Shown: positions 12,972-27,937, counted from the first letter of the stretch. The stretch is 64,000 bases of DNA from Scylla paramamosain (GCF_035594125.1 NC_087151.1:19099501-19163500), one strand, 5' to 3'. Made by a program: numbers and translations. Notes: a model not told the origin generated them from the letters alone.

Positions 12972-14360
12972 GTATACTTGCAAGGCTCTATGGGAGGCTG
13001 GGACCTAGGAGAAGCCAGATATCTGACGAGAGAACATTTGTGACTCAAATTTTGGTTGCTTCTGTGACAGAGGGTGACTCTGTGCACAATCTTGTGTTGT
13101 TGTGTTGTTTTACAGAGTATTCTGATGAGAGCAGGCTCTTTTCCTCTCCCCCTTTCTAAGTGCAGTGTCTTGTTGCAGTGTCATGTTTGCCAGATGCTAC
13201 TGGTCTTGGAGTCCACAGCCTTGAGTGGGGTAGACCAGTGGATTTTAATATTTGGCTAGATCACAGCTGTCTACCTTCTCCCTGTATTGGAGATGTGGGC
13301 CTGTCTTTTGGAATAGTGTAGGTAGGCTGTTCTCTGGCAAGTGTGTATAATATTCCTGTTGGGCTTGGGTGGTTTGTTTGTGGGAGGTAGCCTACAGAGT
13401 CTTGGTACTACCAATTAACAAGCTTTCTCACTCACACATGTGCACGGGCCAGGATACAAATCTTGGCTAGCATCACTGTCTGACTGATGACTGACTGGCG
13501 AGGAGCCGTGGATACGTGAATGTGAATCAGATGTAATGAAACTGTATGATCTCCGAATGAGATTTATCAGATCTAATTTCTAGTATTAACAGCTTAACTG
13601 GAATTAACATTTTGTATTGGCCTGGCTGAGGCTCTTATTAAATAAAAAAAATAAATAAAAATTTAATCTTTGAGATCCAGGGCTATTCTTAAATGGCCAG
13701 ACCTAACTACGCCACTGTACATCAGCACCTGGTCATGATAATGCTCAGGAATGATTGTCACACATGCTAGGCTCCATTGGTGTATGTCTGAGGGATAGTG
13801 CTTGGCTGATGATTATCCACTAGCAGTTCTTATTTACTGTCCTGTTTAAATTTTATAGTAAAATTATGAGTATGTTAATGTTATTATGTTATATTTTTTA
13901 CTTTTCTTTTATTTGTGGTACATAGGAATAAGTGGTGGTATAAGTGCTACTGAAAAGGCTATGCCTTCCCGATGTTCATTAGAGAATAACAACACATGTT
14001 TATGTGTGCAGGACAATGTTCATAAGGTGTAAGTTATGTTTGATATTTGTGGTAACATTCAGACTACAATACAGAGAGCTAATGATGAAGCAAGTACAAA
14101 TAATGAATACCATGTATGTTTATGCAAATTGCTAAGGGGAAAATAAGTAAGGCAAGTAAGGAAAATATTTTCCAAAATTTGAAAAATTCTGGAATTTGGA
14201 AAATGTTAGTTCCCAAGTGTTCTGGATAAATGATCATGTACCTGTATAACATTCCTTCTTCTTGTCAAATGACAGCTTAACAGCCATTTTTTTAGGTACC
14301 TGGTAATTATCACTCATTGCTTGCAGTATTTTCCAGAAACTTGAAATAATGTTTCACATA
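12349..14360. other. Mostly unassigned spacer with a TTA array and a possible retroposed repeat
   Basis: A (TTA)n array lies at 12905-12971. Around 13340-13665 a stretch ends in an A-rich AAATAAAAAAAATAAATAAA tail and could be a short retroposed repeat, but I see no tRNA-like A and B boxes in correct order and no second copy. The remainder shows no gene, and no upstream EDEM1 exon was found. Confidence 0.4.
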
Positions 14361-15374
14361 CAGTCAGCGAACGCTGATCTTGCGTTGCAGCAGCACTCGC
14401 TGCTTGGGGAGTGCATTTTACTTAAAGCCTCCCTACAAGCATTTAAATTGGGCTGAGACAAATTGACTTATTGGCATTTCAAGTGCATCTTTCCTCCTCA
14501 CTCACACCCATAGCAACAATGAGCACCACCAGCGTCACCAGAGTCAGTGTTCATTGTGTTTGTGTCTTAGTGATGCATGATTGGCTCTGTTTTCAGAGTG
14601 AAACACATTATGTTTGTTCATGCTGTGGTGTTTGTGGTGATGAGTGCGAGGCAGACAAGTCACAGTGATATCATTTCATCATAGATCTTCACATGTTGGG
14701 TTTGAATGGTGTTGATATAGCAAAACATTTGAATTTAAAACTCAGAACTACCTCATACTAAAGATTCTTCAAGAGAGGCAGTGGGTCATTGTCTTTTTCA
14801 CAACTATGGTGGTGCCATCCCTTTATCTTTACCCCACAGCCTCTAGTTTCTTTATGAAAGCATTTTGACTCTAATCTGACTCTTACAGCATGACAGCTGA
14901 AGGGAAGCAGTATGGGTGCCACCATCATGGCTGTGAAAAGATAATTCCTCACTGCCTCCCTTGACAAATTTTTGTATGAGGTTCTGGAAGTTTCACATTT
15001 CCTAATTCACATGTTTTACTATATGGACACTGTTCAAGCCCAATATGCGAAGATCTGTGATGGAAAGATATCACCATGACTTGTCTGCCTCGCACTCATC
15101 ACTACAAACACCACAAAATGAACAGAGCATAATGTGTCTCAATCTGAGAAAAAAGCCAGTTACATATCACCAAAGACATAGTGAACATGGATCCTACTAA
15201 TTAATACTGGTCATTGTTGCTATGGACATGAGTGAGGAGGAAAGAAGCACTTAAGATGCCAATAAGTCAATTTGTCCCAGCCCATTTTTTTTATGCTTGT
15301 CAGAAGGCTTTGAGTAAAACATGCTTCCTGACCAGCGTGTGCTGCCATGACGCAAGATCAGCATTCACTGACTG
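14361..15374. mobile_element. 1014-bp foldback MITE just upstream of an EDEM1 exon
   Basis: Long inverted arms (about 14361-14730 and 15020-15374) match at high identity around a ~290-bp centre. Termini are CAGTCAGCGAACGCTGATC and its near-complement, flanked by TA at 14359-14360 and 15375-15376. Small ORFs within it have no recognised similarity. It ends 40 bp before the EDEM1 exon at 15415, inside the 3' splice-site region of the intron. Confidence 0.8.
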
Positions 15375-15414
15375 TACATGTTTCCTCTATGGAAGACCTT
15401 GGGTTTGTTTTCAG

Positions 15415-15535
15415 GCGTCCTGAATGTAATTCTGGTGTTGGAGATCATCCACTCTATGTTAATGTGGACATGAAAAATGGAGGTACACACACTACTTGGA
15501 TAGACTCCCTCCAAGCTGCATTTGCTGGGATTCAA
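15415..15535 (+). CDS. EDEM1: EDEM1-like protein, internal exon A (GH47 domain)
   Basis: This 121-bp exon follows a polypyrimidine acceptor (TTTGTTTTCAG) and ends at a GTAAGT donor after Gln. It gives one base completing a split codon plus 40 codons. The product contains [16 protein letters not shown] and [15 protein letters not shown], matching the segment of animal EDEM1 read as EGDPPLYVNVNM...[18 protein letters not shown]1 is an ER glycoprotein of glycosyl hydrolase family 47 that promotes mannose trimming or recognition of misfolded glycoproteins for ER-associated degradation. The frame is open with no damage. The preceding exon was not found within 15.4 kb upstream. Confidence 0.88.
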
Positions 15536-15602
15536 GTAAGTTTTGATCCATGTTTACCTCCTTCATTGGTATATTTTTTTATTAGTGTTATTTTAGTTAA
15601 GG

Positions 15603-15696
15603 TAAGGAGCATATACACACAGTCAACCTATAAGCATTTTGTCATATAAGCTAAGGAGCATATACACACAGTCAACCTATAAGCATTTTGTCATAT
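15603..15696. repeat. 49-bp tandem duplication, two units
   Basis: The unit beginning TAAGGAGCATATACACACAG at 15603 is repeated at 15652 with no visible mismatch over 45 bp. It lies in the EDEM1 intron. Confidence 0.9.
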
Positions 15697-15709
15697 CTTA
15701 GCATCTTAA

Positions 15710-17840
<2,131 letters not shown>

Positions 17841-18003
17841 CTCAGTGGGGAAAAGACTGATACTCACTGACCATATTATGCAAATGTCAGTTGTGCAACA
17901 TACCAAGACCTCTGCAACACAGGCTGGCAGCAGTACTGGATAATCTCTATTCCACAATAATAGACTTATCTGTTTTTACACCTGATCTAGTCAGTTATAT
18001 TTT

Positions 18004-19569
18004 TTTCAAGATCTAACTCTCTTCATGACTTGGCACCTAGACAAAACCATCTCCAGTAACTTTGCTTCTTCAACTTTACCTCCTTTTATTTCAGCCTGAT
18101 GGCACCACTGTCATCTCACCTATCTCTAAAGCTGAACTCTTCACTCAAATGTTTGCTAAAAACTCCACTTTGGATTATTCAGGACTTGTTCCTCCCTCTC
18201 CTCCACCCTCCAACTGCATGCTACTTATTAAAATCCTTCACAGTGATGTTTTCCATGCCCTCACTGGCCTTAATTCTTGGAAGGCTTATGGACCTGATGG
18301 GGTCCCTCCTATTGTTCTCTGAAAGTGCCTTTGTGCTTGCACCTTGCCTAGTGAAACTCTTCCAACTCTGTCTGTCAACATCTACCTTTCCTTCTTGTTG
18401 GAAGTTTCCCTACATTCAGCCTATTCCTAAAAAGGGTGACCGTTTTAATCCTTGAAACTACTGCCTTATTGCTTTAATTTTCTGCCTCTCTAAAGTTTAA
18501 TCTATCCTCAACAAGAAGCTTCTTAAACATCTGTCACTTAACCTTACATCTGATCACCAGTATGGGTTCCATTTTGGCTGCACTATGGATGATCTGGCTT
18601 TCCTTACTTAGTCTTGGTCATCCTCTTTTAAGGATTTTGGTGAAACTTGTGCTGTTGCCTTAGACATATCAGAATTTTTGATAGATTTTGGCACAAAGCT
18701 TTGATTTCCTAACTATCCTCTAATGGCTTTTATCTTTCTCTCTTTTAACTTCATCTCAAGTTTTCTTTCTGACTGTTCTATTGCTGCTTTGGTAGACAGT
18801 CATTGTTCTTAATTCCTCCATCTATTAACTTGACACAACCTTCCAGATAACTATCTCCTCTTCCTCAGTACCACTCAACAGTCCCCCTCTCTTACACTGA
18901 ACATCTTTGTTCTGTCCTTTACTTATAATCTAAACTGGAAACTTCATATCTCATCTCTAGCTAAAATAGCTTCTATGAAGTTAGACATTCTGAGGTGTCT
19001 CTGGCAGTTTTTCTTACTCCCAAGCTGCTAACTGTGTACAGGGCTTTATCCATCCATGTATGGAGTATGCTTCACATATATGGGGAGGTTCCACTCATAC
19101 CACTCTTTTAGACAGGGTGAAATCAAAAGCATTTTGTCTTACCATCTCCTCTTCTCTAATTGACTGTCTTCAGCCTCTCTCTCATCACCACAATGTTGCA
19201 CCTCATGCTATTTTCATTCAAACTGCTCCTCTGATCTTGCTAACTGCATGCCTCTCCTCCTTCCACAGGATTGTTACATGAGACTTTCTACTTTCTCTCA
19301 CCTCTACTATGTCCACCCCTAATGCAAGAGTTAACTAGTATCTTCAGTCATTCATTCCCTTTTCTGATAAACTTTGGAACCCTGCCTGTTTCTGTATTTC
19401 ATCTTTCCTATGACTTGAATTCTTTCAAGAGGGAGGTATCAAGACACCTATCCTTCAATTTTGGCAATGGTTTCTGATTCTGTTTGGATACTAGTACCTC
19501 AGTGGGCCTTTTTATTATAATTTTGTTTCCCTTGGCTGGTGTCCCTCATACATAAAAAAAGAAAAAAAG
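18004..19569 (+). mobile_element. LINE-A copy A2, internally deleted, in EDEM1 intron
   Basis: It begins at TTTCAAGATCTAACTC within the EN-RT linker and ends in CATACATAAAAAAA. The RT region is present but degenerate. Compared with A7, roughly 300 bp including the YADD block is missing near 18808, where the text jumps from the GACAGTCATTGTTCT segment to the HLSTRHNL segment. Several stops are present. It has the same orientation as the EDEM1 exons. Confidence 0.8.
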
Positions 19570-19912
19570 ATTGGACCAGATGTAGGCATACCTCCTGTTT
19601 AGGTTGTCCTTTTTTTTTTTTTTTGCATTCATTCCAAGGAACCTGTATCAAAACATTTGATTTATACCTTTCCACACCTTTAATGTTTCAGTCATTCTAA
19701 ACTTCATTCCTGCATTTATTTTTCTATACCTCCCCAAGCAACTTATTAAAAGGGATGAAGCAATAGTACTAGAAGCCTGTCTTCTGTATCTTTGTTTCTA
19801 AAACTAAATATAAAATCAGAACACAATATATGAAAACATGGAAGTAAGAATGCATGTTTTTACCTAGTAAATGCACATACCTCAGTAATTCTCATTTCTG
19901 TTGAACTTTTAG

Positions 19913-20083
19913 GTCTTAGCTGGTGACATGGAAGAGGCTATCTGTACACATGCTCTTTATTATACCATCTGGAAAAAATATGGAGTGTTGCCAGAGAGAT
20001 TCAATTGGCAAAGGATCTCTCCAGATGTGATGTTTTATCCACTGAGACCAGAATTTGTGGAGTCAACATATCTACTGTATCAG
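19913..20083 (+). CDS. EDEM1: EDEM1-like protein, internal exon B (GH47 domain)
   Basis: This 171-bp exon (57 codons, phase 0 at both ends) is bounded by TTTTAG at 19907-19912 and a GTGAGA donor at 20084. It encodes [20 protein letters not shown] and [20 protein letters not shown], ending STYLLYQ. The RPE-x-x-ES motif is a conserved GH47 active-site element. The wording is closer to EDEM1 ([20 protein letters not shown]) than to EDEM2 or EDEM3. The upstream intron is 4.4 kb and filled with transposons; the frame continues directly from exon A (GIQ-VLAG). Confidence 0.93.
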
Positions 20084-20211
20084 GTGAGATCTTAAAAGTG
20101 ATGGAGCATTTAAAGTATTAGAATTCTTTCATGTGATTTACAACTTTGGATTATTGTAATTATATAATGTCGCAATTAACAAGATATATTTAGTAATGGT
20201 TTGCTCAACAG

Positions 20212-20382
20212 GCAACCAAGAATCCATTTTACTTGCATGTTGGACGGGACATCCTCACTTCCCTCAACAACTTGACTCGGGCACGTTGTGGCCATGCTAC
20301 AGTCCACTCTGTCCTGGATATGACTTTGGAGGATCGTATGGAATCATTCTTCCTTTCAGAGACCTGCAAGTACTTATATTTG
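20212..20382 (+). CDS. EDEM1: EDEM1-like protein, internal exon C (GH47 domain)
   Basis: This 171-bp exon (57 codons, phase 0) follows CTCAACAG and is followed by a GTAAAT donor. It encodes [18 protein letters not shown], a cysteine in [12 protein letters not shown], and [17 protein letters not shown], the conserved GH47 block with acidic active-site residues. The intron from exon B is only 128 bp. The next expected residues in EDEM1 (LFDED...) were not found downstream in this window. Exons A-C together give about 154 residues of an enzyme usually over 600 residues long. Confidence 0.93.
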
Positions 20383-21785
20383 GTAAATCATCAAAATATT
20401 TTGATTTTCTTCATATGATGTTTTGTTTAGTTATTTACAACATTAGATGTAAAACATATTTATTTAGCTTGCTGGGTGCTGGGGTATTTTGTTCTTGTCA
20501 TTGCAGTGCCAGGGATCTTCTTTTTTACTTATTTTATTTAATAACCAATTTATTGGGTGAAATAACTTTAGTATGCATAAAATCACCATCTGGTATATTT
20601 TTGGATGAAAATGATTTCTCTAAAGGTGCCATCACACTATTTTTACCATTAACCTATAAGTTGTGGAGATTTCCTCCTCTTGCCTCTCCCCACACATAGG
20701 AGAGTTTTCATATATTGCCAAAAACAGCCTGTTTTCAATAATCAGTTGTGCAGCTCTCCTTGCCTCGTATCATGTCAAATTAAGTGGCATTAGACTTGTA
20801 ATCCTTTGTCTTTAGAATGCAAAATCCTGAAATACTTAGATTGAGGTATGTATGTATGGCATGGTAAAGAAGAGGTGTAACTTTCAGCATGAGATTGTGC
20901 TGTTTAGATGGCTGCCGCATTTTATGTGGTGAAGGTAACTTCTTAGTCACTCTCTTAATCTGTGTGCATTCATTTCCTTTCTTCAAATTCCTTATTTCCT
21001 CCTCCCTGACCTTTTCTCCTCCCTTTCCTCTCTCCACCTTTCATCCCTCTTTCCTCTCTTTTCTTGCAACCCTGTGTCTCTTCCTTCCCTTTCTTCATAA
21101 TCTTCTTTCATGACATTCGTTGCAAAGCACTGCCAATGTATGATTAACATGGGCATCAGAAAAATGTTTAGTAATGCCACTAGGGAAAGGTTGCTCTGTA
21201 TTGGGATCAGTATGCCCAGATAAATTGGTGAAGCATTGGTTCAAAGCTGCTATCCTGACTGTCTTTTCCACCAACATAACTTTCAAAAGCTAAATACAGA
21301 AAACTAGCATTCTCCCAATAAGGTTTTCACTCATTGCTCTCACATAAGGAGTAAAAAGTCAAAAGATAGCTCTCCTAAGCGAATGAATCAGATGCAGAAG
21401 AATCTGATGGTTCATGTGTAGCCATCACTGTGGCTGCCAAGACACTGAGACTCTGATGATTCAAGTGTTCCCTACCATTCAAGACCAAAACATCTATATG
21501 TAACACCCACAGCCTGTGTAGCATCAAATTACTGTCATGTATATGTGACACCCACAATAACATTTTCCTTGTCTTGTCTCACCTGCACAGCCATTCATTT
21601 TCACCTTCAGTCAACTGTAAACAAACATGACTCAGACACAAGAGAAAACAGCTCCTTCTCCTCAATTGATTATTGTATTTGCTGGCGTACTAGGTGCACC
21701 TCTACATAAGATGCACCCGTACTTTACAAGGATGTTTTATGGAAAAAAGTAAATTTTCATAAATTTATTGAAGAAAGATTGTAGT
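20383..21785. other. Unassigned region downstream of EDEM1 exon C
   Basis: About 1.4 kb. I looked for the next EDEM1 exon and did not find a convincing one. Near 21668-21710 a segment resembles the start of the 8887 MITE family. Nothing else was recognised. Confidence 0.4.
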
Positions 21786-23025
21786 GTATTTACCTACTTA
21801 TATTTTACCTAGTTGTGAAATACAGATCAAGAGCCACACTAGGCTTTTGCTGTCTTGTCTCCATGTTGACTCATCCAAATTTTCTTTAAATTTACGGACT
21901 GTCTTGGCACACACAGTCCCATCAATAAGTTCATTCCACACTGCAATGCTCCTGTGGGGAAAGCTATGTTTCTTGATGTCTCTTCTGCAAACACTCCTTA
22001 TCAATTTCCTTCCATGTCCTCTGGTACCTCTCTTATCCAGTATCACAAGATCATCCCAATCCAACTTTTCCATTCCTTCCAATATTCTGTATAGTGCCAT
22101 CAAATCACCTCTTTCCCCCTCTTTTCCAGTGTAGTCAAGCTCAATTTCATTAGTTTCTCTTCATAACTATACCCTCTTAGACTTCTAGGGATTTTAGTTG
22201 CAGCTCTCTGAATTTTTTCTAGCTTTCTGATATCCTTCTTCAAACTTGGTGATCACACTAATGCTATGTAATCCAGTCCTGGATGTATCATTGTTGTTAT
22301 CAATTTTTTTTTATCATATCTTCATCAATGTAGGTGATGCCATCTTGATATTTCTCAGCAGATTATATGTTTCTCCAGTGATCTTGTTTACATGCTTCAC
22401 AAACAACAGTTTATTAGAAATGGATACTCCCAGATCTTTTCCTTCTAATTGTATAGTAATTTTCTAATTTCCCAAATAGTAGGTGTCTTCTGTTCTTGCA
22501 CTTTTTCCAAACTTCACCACACTCCATGTTCCACCTCAAGAACCATTCATTTATCTTAATTCAGAGCTTCTCAGTCTTCCTCATTTGTTACTTTTCTCAT
22601 AATTTTAGCATCACCAGCAAAGAGACTCATGTAGCTTGTCACCCCTTCTGTCATGTCATTTACATATATTGCAAACATAACTGGCACTAGTACCGATCCT
22701 TGCAGAACTCCACTTATTACTGGTCTCCATTTCAACTTATTGCCTCTGATTACTGTCCTCATTTCTCTGTCCATCAAGAAGTCGGCCATCTATTTTAATA
22801 GTGATTCTCCCAATCTTCCTATATTTTTCTATTTCCATATTAGCCTTCTGTATGGTACTTTATCAAATGCTTTTTTCAGGTCTAAGTGTATGCAGTCAAT
22901 CCATCCATCTCTCTCTTACAGCATGTCCATTACTCTTGAGTAGAATCTTATCAGATTTGTTACAGAAGATCTTCCCTCTCTGAATCCAAATTGTCTCTCT
23001 GTTATCACAATGTTGTCTACAACTT

Positions 23026-25757
23026 CAGAGTCACTCTTAAACTAAATTTATCTGTGCTATATACCTCTCACCTAACTCCTCTTACTATAAGAAATTCTTT
23101 GACTGCTTAACTTCCAGAGTGGAACACATTCTGACTCTCTTCCCTTTTTGCAGAGATCTCCATTCTTGGAGACTTCAATGTTCACCACCAGCTTTGGCTT
23201 TCCTCTCCCTTCACTGACCATCCTGGTGAACTAGCCTTCAACTTTGCTATCCTCCACAACCGAGAGCAATTGGTACAACACACTATTCATAATCCTGACC
23301 ATCTTGGAGATACGCCCAACATTCTTGATCCTTTCCTGACCTCTAAATCTTTCTGTTTATGCTGTCATCCTCCCTTCTCCGTTGGGCTCCTCTGATCACA
23401 ATCTCATATCTTTATCTTGTCCTATCACTCCAATCTCTTCTCAGGATCCCCTAAGTGAAGGTGCCACTGGCATTTTGCCTCTGCTAGTTGGGGGGGACCT
23501 GAGGAGGTATTTTGCTGATTTTCCTTAGAATGACTACTGCTTCCATGTCAGAGACCTGTCTTTGTGTGCTGAGCGTATAACAGGTGATAGTGTCTGGCAT
23601 GGAGGCGTACATTCCTCACTCTTTTTCTTGACCTAAACCTTCCAAATCTTGGTTTAACACAGCTTGTTCTCTTGCTATACATGATAGAGAGATGGCCCAC
23701 AAAAAGTACTTAAGCCTTCTATCACTAGAATCTCATACACTTTGTATTTCTGCCTGGAACCATGCCAAGTCTGTTCACCAACTAGCCAAACACTCCTTCA
23801 TTAATAGAAAATGTCAAAACCTTTCAAGATCTAACTCCCCTCGTGACTTCTGGCATCTAGCCAAAAATATCTCCAATAACTTTGCTTCTTCTTCTTTCCC
23901 TCCTTTTATTTCAATGAGATGGCACCACTGGTATCACATCTATCTCAAAAACTGAACTCTTCACTCAAACCTTTGCTAAAAACTCTACCATGGATGACTC
24001 AGGGCTTGTTCCTCCCTCTTCTCCACCCTCTGACTACTTCATGCTACCTATTAAAATTCTTCGCAATGATGTTTTCCATGCCTTTGCTGGCCTAAACCCT
24101 TGGAAGGCTTACGGACCCAATGGGGTCCCTCCTATTGTTCTCCAAAACTGTGCCTCTGTGCTTGCACCTTGCCTAGTCAAACTCTTTCAACTCTGTCTGT
24201 CAACATCTACCTTTCCTTCTTGCTGGAAGTTTGCCTACATTCAGCCTGTTGCTAAAGAGGGTGACCATTCTAATCCCTTAAACTATCATCCTATTGCTTT
24301 AATTTCCTGCCTATCTAAAGTTTTTTAATCTATCCTCAACAAGAAGATTCTTAACATCTATCACTTCACAACATTCTATCAGATTGCCAGTATGGGTTCC
24401 ATCAAGCCGGCTCTACTGGTGATCTTCTGGCTTTCCTTACTGAGTCTTGGTCATCCTCTTCTAGAGATTTTGGTGAAACTTTTGGTGTTGCCTTGGATGT
24501 ATCAAAAGCTTTTGATTTCCAAACTACCCTCCTCTGGCTTCTATCCTTCTCTCTGTAACTTCATCTCAAATTTCCTTTCTGACTGTTCTATTGCTGCTGT
24601 GGTAGACAGTCACAGTTCTTCTCCTAAATCTATTAACAGTGCTGTTCCTCAGGGTTCTGTCCTGTCACCCACTCTTCTTATTATTCAAGACTTTCTTCTT
24701 TCTCCTTGTTCTTTCCACCTCTCTAATGCAAGAGTTAACCAGTATTCTCAATCATTCCTCCCTTTCTTTAGTAAACTCTGGAACCTTCTAAACCAAACTT
24801 CTTGTCCTATCTACTCCTACACTGATGATACCACCCTGTACTTTTCCATGTCTTTTTCATAGACATTCAACACTTCAGGAAGTAGACATTTCATGCAGGG
24901 AAGCCACAGAACACCCAACTTCTGATCTTTCTAAAATTTCTGATTGGGGCAGAGGAAACTTGGTATTATTCAATGCCTCAAAAACTCAATTCCTCCATCT
25001 ATCAACTCGACACAACCTTCCAGACAACTATCTCCTCTTCTTTAGTGACACTCAACTTCCCCCTCTTCTACACTGAATATCCTCGGTCTGTCCTTTACTT
25101 ATAAGCTGAACTGGAAACTTAACATCTCATCTCTAGCTAAAACAGCTTCTATGAAATTAGGCATTCTGAGGTGTCTCTGCCAGTTTTTCTCATCCCCAGC
25201 TGCTAACTCTGTACAAGGGCCTTATCTGTCCATGTATGGAGTATGCTTCAGATGACTGGGGGGGCTCCACTCATGCTGCTCTTCTAGACAGGGTGGAATC
25301 AAAAGCTTTTCATCTCATCAACTCCTCTCCTGTAACTGACTGTCTTCAGTCTCTCTCTCATCGCCGCAATGTTGCATCTCTAGCTGTCTTGTACTGCTAT
25401 TTTCATACTAATTGCTCTTCTGATATTGCTAACTGCATGCCTTCCCTCCTCCCGCAGCCTCGCTGCACAAGACTTTCTTCTTTCTCTCACCCCTATTCTG
25501 TCCACCTCTCTAATGCAAGAGTTAACCAATATTCTCAATCATTCATCCCTTTCTCTGGTAAACTCTGGAACTTCCACCTTCCTATGACTTGAATTCTTCA
25601 AGAGGGAGGTTTCAAGACACTTATCGTTCAATTTTTGATTACCACTTTGGACCCTCTTATGGGACTGGCATCTCAGTAGGTTTTTTTTTTTTTTTTTTTT
25701 TTTTGGATTTTTGTTGCCCTTGGCCAGTGTCCCTCTTACATAAAAAAAATAAAAAAT
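23026..25757 (+). mobile_element. LINE-A copy A3, rearranged, inserted in CR1-a
   Basis: A 5'-truncated LINE-A that starts inside the endonuclease ([16 protein letters not shown] equivalent at about 23150) and runs to a TACATAAAAAAA tail near 25757. RT motif A is degraded (near 24500, AKAFDFQ in place of SKAFDRVWH); YTDDTTLYFS (usual YADD) is near 24820. At about 24688-24785 a ~98-bp block copied from its own downstream C-terminal region (about 25468-25570) sits just before the YADD motif. CR1-a coding resumes on either side of A3. Confidence 0.8.
24688..24785 (+). repeat. Internally duplicated LINE-A 3' block
   Basis: This block (AGACTTTCTTCTTTCTC through GTAAACTCTGGAACC) matches 25468-25570 of the same copy but lies about 780 bp upstream. 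It replaces the 14-17 bp that encode INDL before LNQTSCP in other copies. Confidence 0.8.
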
Positions 25758-27601
25758 TTTCACCCATCAATTCTTGATGATCTTTTCACAAATCTTTGCT
25801 ACCACACTTTTCAGCAATGCTGGTTTATAGTTTAATGGGTCTTCTTTTCTTCCAGCCTTGTGAATTGGGGTTATATCTGCCCGTTTCCAATCTTAAGGTA
25901 CTTTTCCTTCCAACATGATGGTGCTGATTATATTGTGTATCACTTTGGCTAGTTGTGGGCTGCACTCCTTTAGAATCAAGTTTGACTCACCATCAGGTCC
26001 CATTGCTTTCCTTACATACAGCTCTTCCAACATGTTCTTTACTTATTCTGTTGATGTTACTACCTGTTTCATTTTCCATCACTATCCTTTCTTCCATAAA
26101 ATAATTTTCCTTAGTAAACACTGGGTGGAAATATCTGGTGAATACTTCAGCCATCTTTTTTGGGTAATCAACCATTTCTTCTCCAACTTTACTCTGCTGA
26201 TGTCTTCTTTACTCTTCAATTTTCCAGTGACAGATCTATGCAACAGTTTTGGTTGGTCTTTACATTTATCCACAACATTTCTTCACTCCTTTATTATAAA
26301 TGTCAAGGAAGGTGGTCCACTTTTCTTCTGTGTCACCCATATGAAATACTTTGTTCCAATGCACTTCATTAAAATACTTCCTAAGCTGTCCAAAATTTAT
26401 CTTACTGTAGTTCAGCCATTCTCTCCTGTGATCTTCTTTTCTTGTACTGATGTTTTTATCCATTATTAAGAACTGAATCAATGCATGGTCATTTTTACCT
26501 ATTGGATTTTTGTGTTTTAAATCCTCTACTTTGGCTTGTTCCTTTGTGAAAATTAGATTCAGCCTTGACAGTATTTCATTTCCTCTGAATATCGTGTCTT
26601 CTTTAACCCACTTTGTAAGAATATTCTAAACAGCCAACTCCAGTAATTTGTTCACCCATGATGACGCTACCTTCTGTGGTCCTACTTTCCCAAGATACCT
26701 CTTTACAGTTAAAGTCTCCCATCATCAAAGTACATCCTCATTTTCCTCCAGCAGTTTGGATAAACATGCCCTTGTGTTTTGCAGCATTCTCTTGTATTCT
26801 TCCTCATCCCATGAGTTGGAATTAGGGTCACTACAATATTTTGGCATCTTCCCAGATTTCTTTTTCAAGCTTACTTTCAGTACTTCTGCCTTCCCTTCCA
26901 CACATGTAGTAGCTTCCATCATCAGTTCTTTTCTAACTAGGAGCATCACACCTCCATCCTGCTTACATTTTATATTTCTCATCCAGATTGTAATTTCCAT
27001 CACCAATATTTAAAATGTTCACATCACTCACCAGTTTTGTTTCAACAATTGAAATGATATCTGGTTTCTCTTGTCTTAAATAGTCTTTTACTTCCAGCAC
27101 TGCTGACATCAAACCATTTATGTTTGTATACACCACTTTTAAACCTCCCCCCTCTGCATTGTCCTCTCTCCTGTACCACTTTCTCAGCTTCATGTCTATG
27201 ACCCACCAGTAGAACCTTTTCTTCTCCACCTCTGATCTCTTTTTCCTTTTTTCATTTGCTTCTCTTCTTAGTTCATTTCTAGAAGCTCTCTCTTCTCTGG
27301 TCTTTTTTTTTTTTTTCCCCACACTCTTCAACTTTGGCCAATTTCCAGGCTTTGCCTAATATTTCTTCAGCTGCTGCTTGTGACCTGAACTTTATTTTAA
27401 TGAGATGCTGTCCACCCTCAACATATCTGCCCAACCTTCAAATTTCTTCAATTTCTTCTGTCAGCTCTTTGCCTTCTTGTATTGTCTCCACCATTTTGTC
27501 AACACACCTCTTTTCCTTCTTTTCTCATTCATGCTCTTCCTTTAAACCAAATACCACTACAGTCTTATCTTATCAACTGTGTCTCTCACCAAGTTTTCTT
27601 T

Positions 27602-27937
27602 CTACTTAATCACTTGAACAACGTTTTCCATTAGCTTAGTGTCATTTATCTGAGTTTGCTCTTCCACAGTTTTCCTGAAATAGACCTTCTTTTCCTCCTG
27701 TTCTTTCTTCCAAATTTCCTGCTTTACATTTTGTTCCTCAACTTTGTCTTCATACTCCATTGTTTTCTTCTCGTATAATGCCAATTTTGTGTGTAAATCA
27801 TTGTACACACCTTTCCACACTCCCTTCTCAATAGTCAAAATTTTGACTTTTTTCCATTTTTTTTCCATTCTTTCACACATCTCTTTCATTTCATTCTCCA
27901 GGTACATAATCCTTCTTCTCAACATATTCCCCTCCAA
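27602..27937 (-). pseudogene. CR1-a ORF1 coiled-coil fragment
   Basis: The minus strand encodes a Lys/Glu-rich segment (NEMKEMCERMEKKWKKVKIL and following) with heptad-like spacing, then KKEQEEKKVYFRKTVEEQ. It corresponds to the coiled coil of LINE ORF1 proteins, which bind RNA as trimers in known cases. The continuing RNA-binding part (27200-27560) is frameshifted. Confidence 0.55.

Noticed and set aside
13340..13665. A SINE
   Set aside because: The A-rich tail is suggestive, but no ordered A and B boxes, target duplication or second copy could be seen.
14471..14967. Small frames near EDEM1 considered as upstream exons
   Set aside because: They lie inside the arms of the foldback MITE at 14361-15374 and show no GH47 similarity.
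20590..20660. FLDENDFSKG text downstream of EDEM1 exon C, superficially like the LFDEDNP that should follow
   Set aside because: No acceptor site directly precedes it, the following residues do not match EDEM1, and the similarity is only a few residues.
26648..27013. Plus-strand Ser/Phe-rich frames throughout 21.8-40.4 kb (for example 28304-28741, 30490-30993, 32156-32605, 38719-39390)
   Set aside because: They are antisense shadows of minus-strand CR1 coding sequence, whose AG-rich codons give Ser/Phe/Leu-rich complements.
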